Shown here: positions 1-10,832 of the stretch, piece after piece
How the letters are laid out: every line of letters begins with the position of its first letter
Numbering within the stretch: position 1 is the first letter of the stretch
Origin: Chytriomyces cf. hyalinus JEL632
Taxonomy: Eukaryota; Chytridiomycota; Chytridiomycetes; Chytridiales; Chytriomycetaceae
Length of the DNA stretch: 64,000 nt
Direction: 5' to 3'
NCBI GenBank assembly: GCA_025435555.1
Contig: JAIWWG010000088.1
Coordinates: 62,001-126,000, forward strand
Translations under genes and position numbers: made by a program
The notes under the pieces: generated by a model
The model's database searches: none
The model's input: only the letters and a program-made list of their open reading frames with translations
Told to the model about the DNA's origin: nothing

Positions 1-1
1 C

Positions 2-175
2 GTCGGTGAAAAACTCGTGCAATGCCCTGAATGCGGGAAATGCGCACATGATCGGTGCAGCGCAATGGTGCCGAACTTTTGTAAACTGTCTCTCGCAGAC
101 GCGGCCGCAATTGCCATCAAGGAGGAGTATGTAAATAGTAGAAAGCTGTCAAAGGCGCTTGGGTTTGGGAAGTGA
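2..175 (+). CDS. C1 (phorbol-ester/DAG type) zinc-finger protein, C-terminal fragment
   Basis: The open frame entering from the left edge ends with TGA at 173-175. Its first residues hold the second half of a C1 domain, with spacing C-x2-C-x4-H-x2-C-x7-C (CPEC...H..C...C), which is the zinc-ligand pattern of diacylglycerol/phorbol-ester type fingers. After it comes a short tail of about 32 residues. The upstream exons and the first half of the finger lie outside the window, so the whole protein (kinase, GAP or scaffold) cannot be named. A second C1 protein lies at 44692-46298. Finger type is seen; function is unknown. Confidence 0.6.
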   Translation, partial: VGEKLVQCPECGKCAHDRCSAMVPNFCKLSLADAAAIAIKEEYVNSRKLSKALGFGK

Positions 176-548
176 TTACGTAATGCTTTAGTAATGTGAT
201 GGATGTTGAACCCTAGAATATAGAGCAGTGACTGCGCCACACTGCGCATTTAAACAGCCCAACTTGCCCTGTCCAAACACACGCATGTCCCCAATCCTTA
301 CTGCTTACGTCGTTGCAGCCTGCGAGTTTACCCACACACCCGCACACATTCACCAACAGCATCGCCGCACACGCACGCACCGCTGTCACAAACCTCGACC
401 ACTCCATCCAGCACACATTCCCCACATACCCTACGCAGACCATGTGGCACTTGCACCGCCACCACCCAAGCAGCCAATGCACGGACAACAATACAAGAAA
501 GGAAGCTTCCGCACTCGCATAATGACGCTCTTTCAAACCACGTTTATT
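176..548. other. Convergent intergenic stretch, no gene seen
   Basis: This lies between the end of the plus-strand C1 gene and the stop of the minus-strand aminotransferase, so it should hold both 3' UTRs. The open frames here are C/A-rich and have no recognisable protein. Confidence 0.5.
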
Positions 549-2089
549 TTAAACACCCAATACCCTCTTTAGCGTGTTTCCAGCCACAACAAAGTCGTCT
601 TCATTCAAATAAACCTACATGTACATATATGCATCAGTATTCACATTTCCTTCCTACTACTACCTCTAAAGTAAAAAACAAACCTGCGCAGACAACCGAA
701 TCCAATACACACCACCAAACTTGTACGGTGCAATACCCACCTTATCCTCCTTCAACATCTTCGCCTGCAACGCACCCATAAACACATCCCCTCCTTGCTT
801 CACAACATCAGTATCGGGTACAAGCACATTCACCATTGCCGCATAAAACGCATCACCGTCCGTTTCTTCTCCCGGGCCAACACCCTTTAAGACACGTGTG
901 CCGAGAATGTCGGCTACAATTTGGCCGCCACCGACAGCGAGACGGTGTGTGTAGTCCATGATGGCTGCTTCACCGCCGATCCACGCGCGGAACTTGAGTG
1001 CGGCTGTTGTGCATAGATACGCAGAAACATCCGTTGTCCCAACCCTGTTTGGTTCGAAAAAAAAACACAAGTTCAACGAAGGAATCACCACATTAACAAT
1101 AAACATACCAGTGAAACCCACGCCTCCAATCCTTCCCCCGAATCTCGGAAATAACAGGATGATGAATCACCCCTTGAAACCTCGGGGCCACGTAAAACAC
1201 GGCACACCCGCGCGGCACATATAACCACTTGTGCAAGTTGCTCACAAAGAAATCCGCCTGAATCAAGTTCAAATCGATCGGAACCTGTCCAATCGCATGA
1301 GCAGCATCAATACACGTAAGCACACCACGACTTCTAAACAACGCCGTCAATCTCTCAACAGGAACAATGACTCCCGGCACAGACGAGATCATGTCGTAGA
1401 TTGCAAGCACAACATCGCTCCCTTGCGCTCGCTCGGATTCAATGACTGCGTTGACACGGTCCAGCAAGTCTGCTTCGGAGATGGGGATGGGAATGTCGAC
1501 GTTTAGGATGCCGAATTCGTCGTTGGTTGTCGTGTAGTTGATTCCGTTCAACACGTTTCCGTACACGGATGAGAAGCAGAGAATCTTTTGTTTTGAAGAA
1601 GGCGATGGGCGGCCTGATGCCTTGAGGACCTGAGAGAGAAATATTCAGCAACTCAAAACCATCACCCCCCGACAGACAACAACAAACAAACCTGCTTCAG
1701 CGATCTCAAAACAGCATTCACTCCTGTGGTCGCATTCACTGTAAACACGACATCAGCGACAGTTTCAAGTCCAAGCAACTTTGCCACGGGCAACAGGGCC
1801 TCGTCCAATTTGGCATCGTACGTTATCTGTGGGATACCACCGAGAACAGCGCGTGTTAAGAGCACTCGTGCAATACACTGTGTAAGACTACCTTCATAAA
1901 GTAGTCTGGGTTGGCCTCAATGTCATACATCTTCTCCAACCGCGCTTCCATGACTGCACGCGGTGTTGCACCGAACGAGCCGTGGTTCGCTGCCACGTAG
2001 TCCGGGTCCAGCGCAAACAGTTGTCTTAATTCAGCGCTTCCAAGTGCCGGTGCCGGTTGTTGCATTTGATTCTGAACTTGGTTTGTCAT
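549..2089 (-). CDS. Class V PLP-dependent aminotransferase (isopenicillin-N-epimerase/cysteine-desulfurase-like)
   Basis: Five exons join to a 426-residue protein: 1892-2089, 1692-1826, 1109-1629, 684-1044 and 549-614. Introns are 62-69 nt with GT-AG ends. All joins keep one frame and restore family motifs: an N-terminal NHGSFG segment, NATTGVN (cofactor phosphate loop), DAAHAIGQVP (the Asp that contacts the pyridine nitrogen) and SNLHKWLY, whose Lys is the expected Schiff-base residue. The length fits the fungal epimerase/desulfurase-like group. Members use PLP on amino-acid substrates; the substrate here cannot be told, and true NifS/IscS orthology is unlikely because the usual C-terminal Cys loop was not seen. 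No signal peptide is apparent, so a cytosolic enzyme is inferred. Confidence 0.88.
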
Positions 2090-2162
2090 AAAACGCCGCT
2101 TCCAATATTTATACCCGCGTTACCAAGACGTGACGTCACTTCCAACTCAGTCTATTCATTCT

Positions 2163-2212
2163 ACACATCCACATCCACACACACAAACACAACACACACA
2201 CACACACTTACA
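2163..2212. repeat. CA-rich simple sequence in the aminotransferase promoter region
   Basis: A stretch of CA/ACA repeats lies just upstream of the aminotransferase ATG and downstream of the neighbouring minus-strand gene's stop. It is low-complexity sequence with no coding sign. Confidence 0.6.
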
Positions 2213-2293
2213 AGTAACACTGCGACACATGAATCCATATCAAAAACACTGCACCAACAACATCAAACCCCCACTCATCACATACACGGTCCA

Positions 2294-3076
2294 TCATTGC
2301 TTCCCATGCGACGAATAAGCATTCACAGGTGGCGCATACCTTACAGACCTCCCTGCCCCACTCTCAACCTCATCCTCCTTCTCCGCGTACGCCATCTTTT
2401 TAACATCCCCTCTCCGCGCCTCAAGCTCCATCGTATTCGTACTCCGATTCGACGAAAACACCAACTCCTGGTTTCGCACAGCTCGCTTCTTTTTGCGCGA
2501 GTACACGATGGCAGCAATGAGACCGAGGATCAGGACGCCGAATGTGATGCCAACGATTCCGGCGGTGGGGATTCCTGCGGGTGGGCTGGTTGATCCGATG
2601 GCGGCGGAAGCTGCTGATGAGACTGTGGATGATGGAGACGGTGGCGATGAGCCCTTCGCGGATGGGATGATGACGGACGGTTTGGAGGTGGATGTGGGTT
2701 TGGCAGAGTCTGCTGTTGTGGGTGCTGCAACGTCGACAGCTGCGGGGGATGGATCGACAGGAGACTCAACGACCACCGCCGATGTTGGCGGGTCCACCGG
2801 CACAGCGGAAGCAGCAGCAGCAGTGGAAGAAGTCGTCGAGAGTTGAACAGTCGGGACCAACACATTGATTCCAAAGGTGAGGCACAAGTCATGCAGCACG
2901 CGAGGGTTGCTGAAGCGGGGGTAGGCGGAGTCATGGCCACAGACAGCAGCTTGCACAGCGAGTGCGTTCATGATGGGCTGTTGGCACGGGTAGCTTAGAG
3001 TCAGCTCCTTGTCGATGGCGGCGAGGACTAGGGCCTGAAGCGCTGCCTCTGCTGCATCGCAGGCTGTTGTGCTCAT
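2294..3076 (-). CDS. Putative single-pass surface protein with Ser/Thr/Pro stalk
   Basis: One exon encodes 260 residues. Residues 1-75 form a small Cys-containing domain without a clear signal peptide. Residues 76-165 are rich in Ser, Thr, Ala and Pro, as expected of an O-glycosylated stalk. A hydrophobic segment follows (starting GIVGITFGVLILGLI, about 172-193), then a basic stop-transfer RKKKR and a charged cytosolic tail of about 65 residues. The layout resembles fungal wall-sensor proteins (WSC/Mid2 style), but no WSC cysteine pattern is present. The order head-stalk-TM-tail is the same as in the LRR-SAM genes further on, though the sequence is not related by eye. The family is not recognised. 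Confidence 0.6.
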   Translation of the reverse strand: MSTTACDAAEAALQALVLAAIDKELTLSYPCQQPIMNALAVQAAVCGHDSAYPRFSNPRVLHDLCLTFGINVLVPTVQLSTTSSTAAAASAVPVDPPTSAVVVESPVDPSPAAVDVAAPTTADSAKPTSTSKPSVIIPSAKGSSPPSPSSTVSSAASAAIGSTSPPAGIPTAGIVGITFGVLILGLIAAIVYSRKKKRAVRNQELVFSSNRSTNTMELEARRGDVKKMAYAEKEDEVESGAGRSVRYAPPVNAYSSHGKQ

Positions 3077-3491
3077 TTTGTGTGTGTTTGTGTCACCCCG
3101 TTTTAAGCTTGAATTTTTAAATTTTTGTGTTTTTAATCAATCAGCTGATGTGCTTCCTGATCTTTGCAGTGAACCAGTCTTTGCAAACAGCGGTAACAGA
3201 CGCACCGATTTGTGCGTTAGCTTGTGTGCTCGCAATCAAAGAAAGATACAGCCATCGAGGTGCCTTCGGATGTCTCGCGAGGAGTCTGGATAAACGCGTG
3301 TCTTTCTGTGTTTGAAGATTGTTACAGCCAGACAGTCTATCCAGTACAACACCTGAGGCTGACATTCCCAGTACTGCTATCATGTTCCAAAATGAGAGCA
3401 ACCACAAATCAAGTGAAGATTTGTTTTATTTTCACAAATATCATCCACCAGCACGACTCAAAATCTATACAGTCGATTCGCTGGATCATTC
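3077..3491. other. No supported gene
   Basis: This separates the minus-strand surface protein from the truncated minus-strand gene that ends at 3492. Short frames exist on both strands but none shows a motif or splice-consistent extension. Confidence 0.4.
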
Positions 3492-3857
3492 AATCGCTAC
3501 AACTCTGCCCAAAGCGCACTCGGCGTGTCTTGACGCGAGTGCTCTTCAATCATTGCCTTCGACATGCCAGCACGCACAGCTTTCCAATCATCCTTTGTGC
3601 GTCTTCCTCTACCTTTTCGATCCTTTGAAACTTTTTGGAGGATTTCTTTGCATCTTGAATGTCCCAAACTTTTCGAGTTCCTGTCGCCTTCTTTGTCATT
3701 TTGGCAACTGGTGCAACTCGGCTCTTAAGCTCTTGAGCCTTCAGATGTTTGAGCATGATTCTGGGAGGACTTGGACGTACGTAGCGGTGGATGTACGGTT
3801 TAAAGCCTTTCGAAAGTGTACGCACGTTTCGAGCAAGCACACTCTCGTTCCAAAAAA
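3492..3857 (-). pseudogene. Truncated, frameshifted gene fragment of unknown family
   Basis: A basic protein reads from a plausible acceptor (GATCAG, RC of 3858-3863) leftward: RNVRTLSKGFKPYIHRYVRP in the first half, then a second half with KDDWKAVRAGMSKAMIEEHS that ends ALWAEL and a stop at 3492. The two halves are in different frames; the switch lies close to an A5 run (T5 on the plus strand) near 3630-3640, and one extra base there would join them. No upstream exon is visible, because the sequence past 3877 is an unrelated plus-strand Ran exon. Calling it a pseudogene is an inference: a homopolymer sequencing error plus a missed first exon is the alternative. The family is not recognised. 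Confidence 0.4.
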
Positions 3858-3877
3858 CTGATCAAATAATTTTACAG

Positions 3878-4024
3878 CAACCCTTCCCTTGAGTTTGTTG
3901 CTGACCCAGCTCTTGCCCCACCTGAAGTCAGTGTCGACCCTGCTCTCCTGAAGCAATACGAAGTCGATTTGGCCGAGGCCGCTGCCATGCCTCTTCCAGC
4001 CGAAGAAGATGATGACCATTTAAG
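3878..4024 (+). pseudogene. Orphan last exon of Ran/Gsp1 small GTPase
   Basis: After a normal acceptor (TTTTACAG ending at 3877) the frame encodes the C-terminal tail of Ran: [17 protein letters not shown], then [10 protein letters not shown] and an acidic EEDDDHL end. In Ran this is the C-terminal linker, helix and acidic DEDDDL tip that contacts Ran-binding domains. None of the G-box exons lies upstream; that space holds a minus-strand gene. The natural stop seems lost, since the frame runs on past the acidic tip to a stop near 4193. This is best read as a displaced 3' fragment of a Ran gene. A functional copy is expected elsewhere. Confidence 0.7.
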
Positions 4025-4279
4025 AGATTGTATCCTGGCTTACTTGCCTCTTCATGCTATTTTATATTATACGCCAAAAAGAATTCCCTTTAGTTCCTCT
4101 CACATCGTTTATGCTGGTACAGCGGATGTCATTTGTGATTTTACAAATAAACGCGCCAGGATAAGAGACATGACGCTGCATCCACAATTCTGAAGTTCTT
4201 CAAGACTTGTCCCTTTTTAAAAAGATTTTATCAAATTAAGTGACAATGTGTTTCACCACCACAAAAAAAAAAGGAAACA

Positions 4280-6870
4280 ATGGCAGACGTCGTCACCGCA
4301 CAACAAGCCGTGGCCGCAGCCAAAGCCTCCGTCGAAGAAGCCAAACTCAGCGTTTCGAATGCCAAAACCAATCTTTCGGAAGTTGAAAAGACCTTGAAGG
4401 ACTGGAGAATCAGGCATCCTGAGTACACTGTTGAAGACCCTGAATACCAGATCAGGAAGGAGGAGCTGAATGAAGCGATTGCAGCGCTAAAAGAAGAGAG
4501 GGAGGCCCTAAATGAAGCGATTGCAGCGCTAAAAGAAGAGAGGGCGGCATTGAAAGAAGAGAGGGCGGCATTGAAAGAAGAGAGGGAGGCCCGAAATGAA
4601 GCGACTGCGGCACTTGAAAGGGAGAGAGCATTTTATGCGGCACATACTGATGGTGGTGAGCTGTTCGCAGTTTAACTCGATCTGACTAACGGTTCGGAAT
4701 AGGCGTATCGAAACAAAGGGTCACGAAAGCTGATCCGCCAGAAGATATCAGTATTAAAGAGGCATTCAGACGACTCTCAATGTTTGTTTCGTTGGAGGAC
4801 GACGCTGCATCAAACAAAAAAAAAAATGTCTTCTCTGCCTGGGAATCTATGGATGATATCGACCAACCTTTAAAGGTCCTGAAAATTGAAGTCAAAGCAT
4901 TGGATGGAGTTCCCGACTTGCTCTACTCCCATGAAATTTACGAAGACGAGGCATCCATCGGTCTCAACATGCCAGTTGACGAGCTGCTGAAAATCGCCAA
5001 ACGCACCATCATTCTGATTGGCGTGAGTGGGTGCGGTAAGACGCGAACCTGCTACGACTATGCGCGGCATCACTGGTGCCTGTATTTCGACTGTGCGAAG
5101 GATTCAGATGTTCAAGCAATGATCGGTCTGTTGAAAACAAAAAATCCGCCCATCAAGAATGACTACACCCAAAATGTCTTTGAAGTCTACTCGGAAACCA
5201 TGATCAATGCCTTGATCGCGACACGCTTGCTTGTTCTGAAAATCCTGCGCAAACAAAGCAATGTTGACCCCTTTGGTTGGCACTGCATGCAGCGGAGCGG
5301 ACGTTCGCGCTTAGTATTCGAACAAATATTTTCGGAACTCATATCGTATTCTGGCAACCTCGTTTCTCAGATATTTCTGCGGTTAAAGAGCGAATTCGAT
5401 GGCCGAGTCATATTTGACGAGTCTCAACAACTCCTAGACATTCTTACGGCAGACTACCGTTCATCAAAATCTGATCTACAGGGCATCTCCCGCAACAAAC
5501 TGAAGTTTCCGCGGTCCTTATTTTCATTCGCGACGCGGCACATCATAAAGCATCAACTCAAATCGATTTGGTGTGGTACGCACATGCGAATCCGCAATGT
5601 TGATTTAATTTATTCAGCAGCTGGAAAGAAACCTACCGATGTCCACATCTTCACCAACTTCAGCTATCTCAAACCTGCAGTAATACTCAAGTTATGCTCG
5701 AAGTGGATTCGAAAGGACATAATCGATTCACAGGAGACTCTTTTTTTGGAAATCTCGAATTTTCTGCAAGGACGTCCCAGATTTTTCACTTCGTTCCTCC
5801 ATGAGCTGCTTAACACCAGTGATGTACGGGAGGCTTTCCAGTCGTATTGCCGTCTCGTGACCACTCGGGCTGGCTCTTCAGCAGAGGTTGAATCTGCGGA
5901 CAACAAGTTTTCACTGTACGACTTTTGGGCGCAACGGATATCTTGGTCCATAGAACCCATTGTCAACGAAAATGATCCGTTTTCAAGAAGACTTGTCTCG
6001 AATACACTCCTTGAGCTATGTGTTACATCATTGTTCGGAAATAGAACACGCAAAAACATTCGCGCGGAAATGGATCTCGTCTCAACATGCCTTGTGATGG
6101 TGCAGCTTGAACGTGACGAGTGGCAAGCGTTTATGACTGAGCCGATGGTTCTCGGGGCCGGTATGAATTTCCTGGCTGATCAACACCCACATGCCCTGTT
6201 GGAACACTTCGCTTCAAGTTTCTTTGCTCCAGTAGAAGCCCCAGCCATGTCACCCGCAGAACGAGGTCATCATATGGAGCTTATCATAGCGATTCGATTT
6301 CTGCAAGGATGGTGGCTGGAAGCTGGCCTGAAAGAGTTGTTACCGAAATGGGTACATAAGTTGGAGATCCCAAGGCCCGTCGGATTTATGGATTGTCGCT
6401 TTAAAAGTGGCGATGTGAACATATTCTTGCGGCAATTGCAAGAGCCGGATTTTCCGTGGGTCATTTGTCCTCCTTCAAATGCCGGCCCTGACCTACGGTA
6501 CAGCGTTTTCTCTTGCCATGTCAAGACAACGTCGACACCGCGTTCCAAGTCATCGATGTTTGTCACCGCCACGCAATGCAAAAAGAACATTGCAACTATG
6601 GACCCTGACAATTGGTACAAATATCAAGATGATGTGCGGAAGAAATGTTTGCTGGCAGTTAAAAAGAACAAGTCCCGTTTTGTTCATATGCGGTTTGAAT
6701 TACCGGATTCAGCGCCAAGTTTGAAGGAGGGTTTTAAATCAGGTGCGGTTAGGGATGACTATGTCATCTGTGTGAACCTGGAAAGCGAATTTGCGAAGTT
6801 GTTTTTTGGGACGCGATTTGTCGCAGCGTACAAGGAATTTGTGAGGGGGGTGATCAGTACACACAAATAA
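4280..6870 (+). CDS. Crinkler-type (CRN) coiled-coil / P-loop NTPase / REase-fold protein
   Basis: Two exons, 4280-4655 and 4703-6870, give about 847 residues. The 47-nt intron has GTGAG, a CTGACTAAC branch site and AATAG. Residues 1-120 form a charged Ala/Glu/Lys coiled coil with repeated ALKEER units. Residues about 232-239 (GVSGCGKT) are a Walker A motif; VIFDESQQ at about 360-367 fits Walker B. Near residues 720-732 a GPD...CHVKTT signature fits a PD-(D/E)xK-like nuclease core. NTPase plus REase-fold is the core of eukaryotic Crinkler effectors, widespread in oomycetes and chytrids and thought to act in host or competitor nuclei. The LFLAK-type leader of oomycete CRNs is absent and no signal peptide is seen, so secretion is not shown. 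Both catalytic signatures look intact. A shortened relative of the N-terminus lies at 13753-14160. Confidence 0.75.
4468..4606 (+). repeat. In-frame tandem repeats inside the coiled coil
   Basis: Near-identical units encoding EAIAALKEER and AALKEER follow each other in frame within exon 1 of the Crinkler-like gene. The high DNA identity of the units suggests recent expansion by slippage, which changes coiled-coil length without breaking the frame. Confidence 0.75.
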
Positions 6871-7600
6871 TGAAGATGAGGCAGGTCATGTGCATTGCTC
6901 CGACCCTTATTTCTTGTTACACTTCATTCTGGTCTCGTTCTGCATCACCCAGACCAACAATGCCCGTCTCATGTCCAAATCAGTTAAGTCTTTGTTCCGA
7001 TCACAAATTTATTGTTGCGGTCACAAATTTATTGAACCAAATTGGCAGCTACAACTGCGTGAAGGCAGGGGGACGCAATCACGTCATGACTCCAGCCGTT
7101 TTACGAGAATGAACTGATGCATCCTGCGCGCTTTTCGCGATGTTGATGCTGAAGCATCTTCCAGACGCAGCTTGCTGTGCAACCAGAAGTGGAACACAGA
7201 TTTGCTTTATTGTTATGAAGAAAGGTCTCACTTCTAGCGTGACTAAAAAAGCTCGATGTACCCATTTTACAATCGCTCTCTTGAAAGACAACGCAGTCCG
7301 CCAGTCTACATTGGGTTCACTGCCGATTTCTTTCTTTAAACTCGGGCTTCGCAAGCGAACCGTTGGTCATGATTTTTTACTTCATATGTTGGCGACCCAT
7401 TTCAGGTTTTGTTGGTGTCGCTATTGGCAGCTCCTACTTGAGTTGATGGTTCTCATCAAAAATCCAGTCGGCCCGATTAGTGAGTTAGACCGCGACTTGT
7501 GAAGAGCAGCGTCCATTGGGGGTCGTTTCGCAGTAACGGCAACAGGATTGGGGAAGGCAAAGTATGCGAGATTATGATGACTGTCTGCAGAGACTGTCGT
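6871..7600. other. Intergenic region with a short direct repeat, no supported gene
   Basis: Between the Crinkler-like gene and the end of the DUF4246 pseudogene. A 14-bp direct repeat (TCACAAATTTATTG) occurs at 7001-7014 and 7021-7034. Frames of 75-120 codons exist here but show no domain or splice signals I can support. Confidence 0.4.
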
Positions 7601-9014
7601 TCATGATATCGTTGGCTCTGGTGAATTGCATCGTATTGGATTATTTGGAAAGATGAGTTCAAAAGGGTTAATAAAAACCTGTCTCGCCGAAAGTCTGCCC
7701 ATGAGGCCATTCAATTCAGAAGAAATGCCATCCAGCGATGCGCCTCTGTTCAGCCGAGGATCCACCAGATAAAAGACCAACACGGTCCGATGTCCATCCT
7801 TATTCGGGTCCAGGAATGAAAACGATTCCAATCTATGTGTATATATGGTCGGGAACACGACTGCTCGGTTTTCAAGTGCACTTATTTGACCAACAACTTC
7901 AGCCTGGCTCGACTCGCCATGATTGAAGCCATGCAAACGATCCACATCATTCCGCGCGGTTCCATCGATTCGTTTATAGTATTGAACAGAGTGGTTGCTG
8001 CTTTTTTTGTTTCCTTGTCTGAATATGAGATGTGACGTGGAAATGTTGCTCGCCTCTAGAAACACGACAGCCATTGCAACAACTCGTTGGCAAGCAATTT
8101 CTTCAGCATGCTACGCGCATACCTTGTACATAGGATTCTCGGGAGTCAAATAAATGTCCGACATACGCGTGACAACGCGCAAGTTCCTTCGCAAACACTG
8201 GATCACAGGATCGCAAGCACATGCTACACTGCTTGTCCGTCCATTTGATCGGGTATTCGTTCTCAAAGATTCTTTTAGCTCTGAACTGTGACAAGCGCTG
8301 CGGTTGCGGTTGATCCCTGGCCTGCAATGCCCTCTCAAACATGGGCAGCAGCGTTTCGAATGCACCCGCAATGACACCATGCATTCCAGGATCTAGGTCA
8401 TTGATGTAGGATTCGATCGGTACTTTGCCTGCTGAGGTTACGGCAAAGCTGGAAGGCAGCCAGTAACATTTGTTGTCTGCGGATTCAACTTTCAGATCCT
8501 GTGCAAACAACGCGTTTCGAGTGGTGCTGTAGTACGTCTTGTTTGAGACCATGCTCATGAACGGATTGACCAATCGCTTGCGGGCTGCAGTGTCCTTTCC
8601 TCGCCGGCTCGTGGCAAAGTCACGGATGGGGTCCAGCACCGATGCAGCCAGAATCCCATCACACAGCATCACTCCACGCATGCCCGTGGGTGTCACGTTC
8701 TCAGTCACATGTGGCACGGTGGCTTACAAGTGCCGCACAAGTGGGGGCAAGAGGGACTCCAAACTGGCAAGCAGGAGGCCGTTCACGAGGCCATCCGGTT
8801 TAAAGTCAATTAAAAGCTCCAGATTCGAAGCAACAGCGCGCATTGGTTCCATCCAAGCGAGCGGGAAGATGCGATCAAACTGGTCTTGTTGGTCGGCCTC
8901 TTCTTCAAGATTCCAGGTTAGTTGGTTCCACCATTGCGGCCGGCCGTGCACCCAGCTTGCGAGGTGGTTGAGTTGGCGTTCGACGAACGTGCTTGCGTCA
9001 AAGACACGTGGCAT
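7601..9014 (-). pseudogene. DUF4246 family protein, disrupted copy
   Basis: Reading from ATG at 9014, the order of conserved DUF4246 pieces is complete: an N-terminal RPQWWNQLTW block, a central YWLPSSFAV...SYINDLDP block, RMSDIYLTPENP, HAEE...VVAMAVVFLEASNIS, and a C-terminal VVFPTIYTHRLESF...DGHRTVLVFYLVDP. The coding line is broken three times: TAA at 8724-8726 with conserved sequence on both sides in the same frame, a frameshift around 8190-8240, and TAG at 8111-8113 exactly where the family has the Trp of its WHVEG-like motif. No splice pair removes these. DUF4246 proteins are fungal, of unknown function, with conserved His residues. Three independent lesions make this a decayed gene unless the assembly is poor here. 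Confidence 0.72.
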
Positions 9015-9109
9015 TGCAATACGCGTCCGATAAGGTTTCTGAGGCACAGGCTAAGAAGACAAATTTAGCAGTGCTTGCGCTTGGCGACTTGGAAGGTGGC
9101 ACAAACGTT

Positions 9110-10730
9110 TTATTCCACCACTTTTCTCTGCTTCCTCGCAAGAAACACGACATTCCTCGGCGATTCATAAATATCAAACAAATTCAGCATCCGCACATCC
9201 ACCTGGACACCCGCCTGGTCCAACAACCCACCCTCACTGTTCATTTCAGTAATCCCAAGATACCGGTCCATCAACACCAAACTCTCCAAAACGCGGCTCA
9301 ACAGGCTCTTGATGCAATGTACGACGAAAATCTGCCGTTTCGCATTCACGTACTGTGGCAGTGAGATAAATGCTTGCAACTCTGCCTCGCTGACCCGGTT
9401 TCCAAGACCCAGTCTTTGCAGCGCTGCTTGGGCGTAGGCAATGAAACTGCCTTCAAACGCTTCAATCGGCAATTTCCCAAGTCTAAACTTATGCTGTTTT
9501 CGTTCACGCGGTTCAGCTTCGGACGGTTCCGGGACAGTTGTTCCATCCTTGCCGGGTGGGTCCAAGTTAAAGTGCCACAAGAGTGCGTCTAAAAGCGACC
9601 GCTTGTAATGACCCGTCAGATTCGATTCAATCCCTGCAGCATCAAAGCGGTCAAAATTCTGGCAGCTTAAATTTCGCGACTTGTGACCCAACAAGAGTTG
9701 ATGCCGCTGCATCGCTGAAAACACGCTTTTACTGGCAGGAAACCCATGCGCACCAGTGAAGCATGAATCGTCCAGGCTTTCCGGCTCGGTCAATAAGTTG
9801 AAGCAGCAAGGGACAACGGCCATCAGTTTCACGCTCTCGACAGCTTCAAAAGTCTTGAGCATTGCGATCGAGCTCAGATCCCCACACGCATGCAATCCAA
9901 CCAACATAAAGTCCGTCGATTTTCCATCCTTTAAATCCATTTGCTCCGCATTCAGCTCCTTCACCAGTTCCATCAACTTTTCCGAATTGATATGAATCGT
10001 CCTGTACAAAACTTCCTTGCGCGAATTAACATTAACAGCCGGCACATTGCCCACTCCACGCACATCCTTCAACTTTCCCTTTTTAATATTGGCACCCCTC
10101 GACACGGATCCAACCGTCTGTATCTGATCAAAGTCCACAGCCACGCACGGATACTCTGTCGAGACCCTGTGCGTGAGGTATCCTTGCCCAGCACCGACAT
10201 CGACAATTTTCACTGCTTCATTGTTGACGATGGAATCCTGTGCGGCTGTGGATGCAAAGTCGAGAATCACGCGCGCAAATCGTGCAGTTTTTTGCGGGAC
10301 ATTCCGCTGGCAGTTGTTGCCGCTTCATCAATGCATGAATCGATTCCGTCAAACACCTTTTCGGGAAAATCGGAGTGAAGCACGGAGCGAGGCAGAGACA
10401 GTTCTTTGCATGCGTGGATGTAATCTTTGAGCGACTGCGGCCAAGAGTCCTGCGCAAACCCATACATAAGCAAACAGCGCATTCACCTGCAAATAAACAC
10501 ACCTGAACAGTCCCATCCTTCACAAGCCCAATCAACTGCTCAGATTCAAACAAATCCTCATCCGCCAACGCCCGCCATTCGCTCGGCCAGCTTTTGTTCC
10601 AAAAGTCCTCCGTCAGCGAGTCGTACGCATGAATCGAAGACAGCCACTGGAACTTTGCCAGAAACTTGGACAGGCTTTCGATGTATTCGGTGGGGTCCTG
10701 GTGTCCGGGAGGCAGTCGCATGTAGCTCAT
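9110..10730 (-). CDS. METTL25/RRNAD1-like methyltransferase (one apparent frameshift)
   Basis: Exon 1 is 10503-10730, starting MSYMRLPPGH; the next begins at 10449 after a 53-nt intron and runs to the stop at 9110. The SAM-binding core reads KIVDVGAGQGYLTH, followed by LVGLHACGDL and VVPCCFNLL, the hallmark blocks of METTL25/RRNAD1-type Rossmann methyltransferases; a GMSRKK block precedes the core as in the family. Just after it the frame slips by one at an A6 run (T6 at 10288-10293 on the plus strand): one more A would give an unbroken protein. The rest is open for 385 codons, so I favour a sequencing or assembly error over decay. The substrate is unknown. A further 5' exon ending near 10797 (acceptor TTCTCCAG) would be untranslated. 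Confidence 0.75.
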
Positions 10731-10832
10731 GATGTTCACTGGAGAAAAAAAATGTGTGAATCCATCACAAAGGAAAACGTCCAATAAACGAACCTCGTCC
10801 TCCAATATCGTTCAACGCGCTGCCTCGAAACC

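Noticed and set aside
213-572. Overlapping frames of 70-114 codons on both strands
   Set aside because: Compositional (His/Thr/Pro-rich against Cys/Val-rich) in a convergent 3' UTR region; no domain or splice signal.
3319-3861. A 180-codon plus-strand frame
   Set aside because: It is antisense to the minus-strand fragment whose frames show normal codon texture and better motif-like sequence.
8700-8740. A 28-nt mini-intron (GTAAGCC...CTGAG) to explain the stop at 8724 in the DUF4246 gene
   Set aside because: It would change the frame of the conserved sequence that follows and is shorter than any other intron here.
9374-10378. Several plus-strand frames
   Set aside because: Antisense shadows of the METTL25-like gene.
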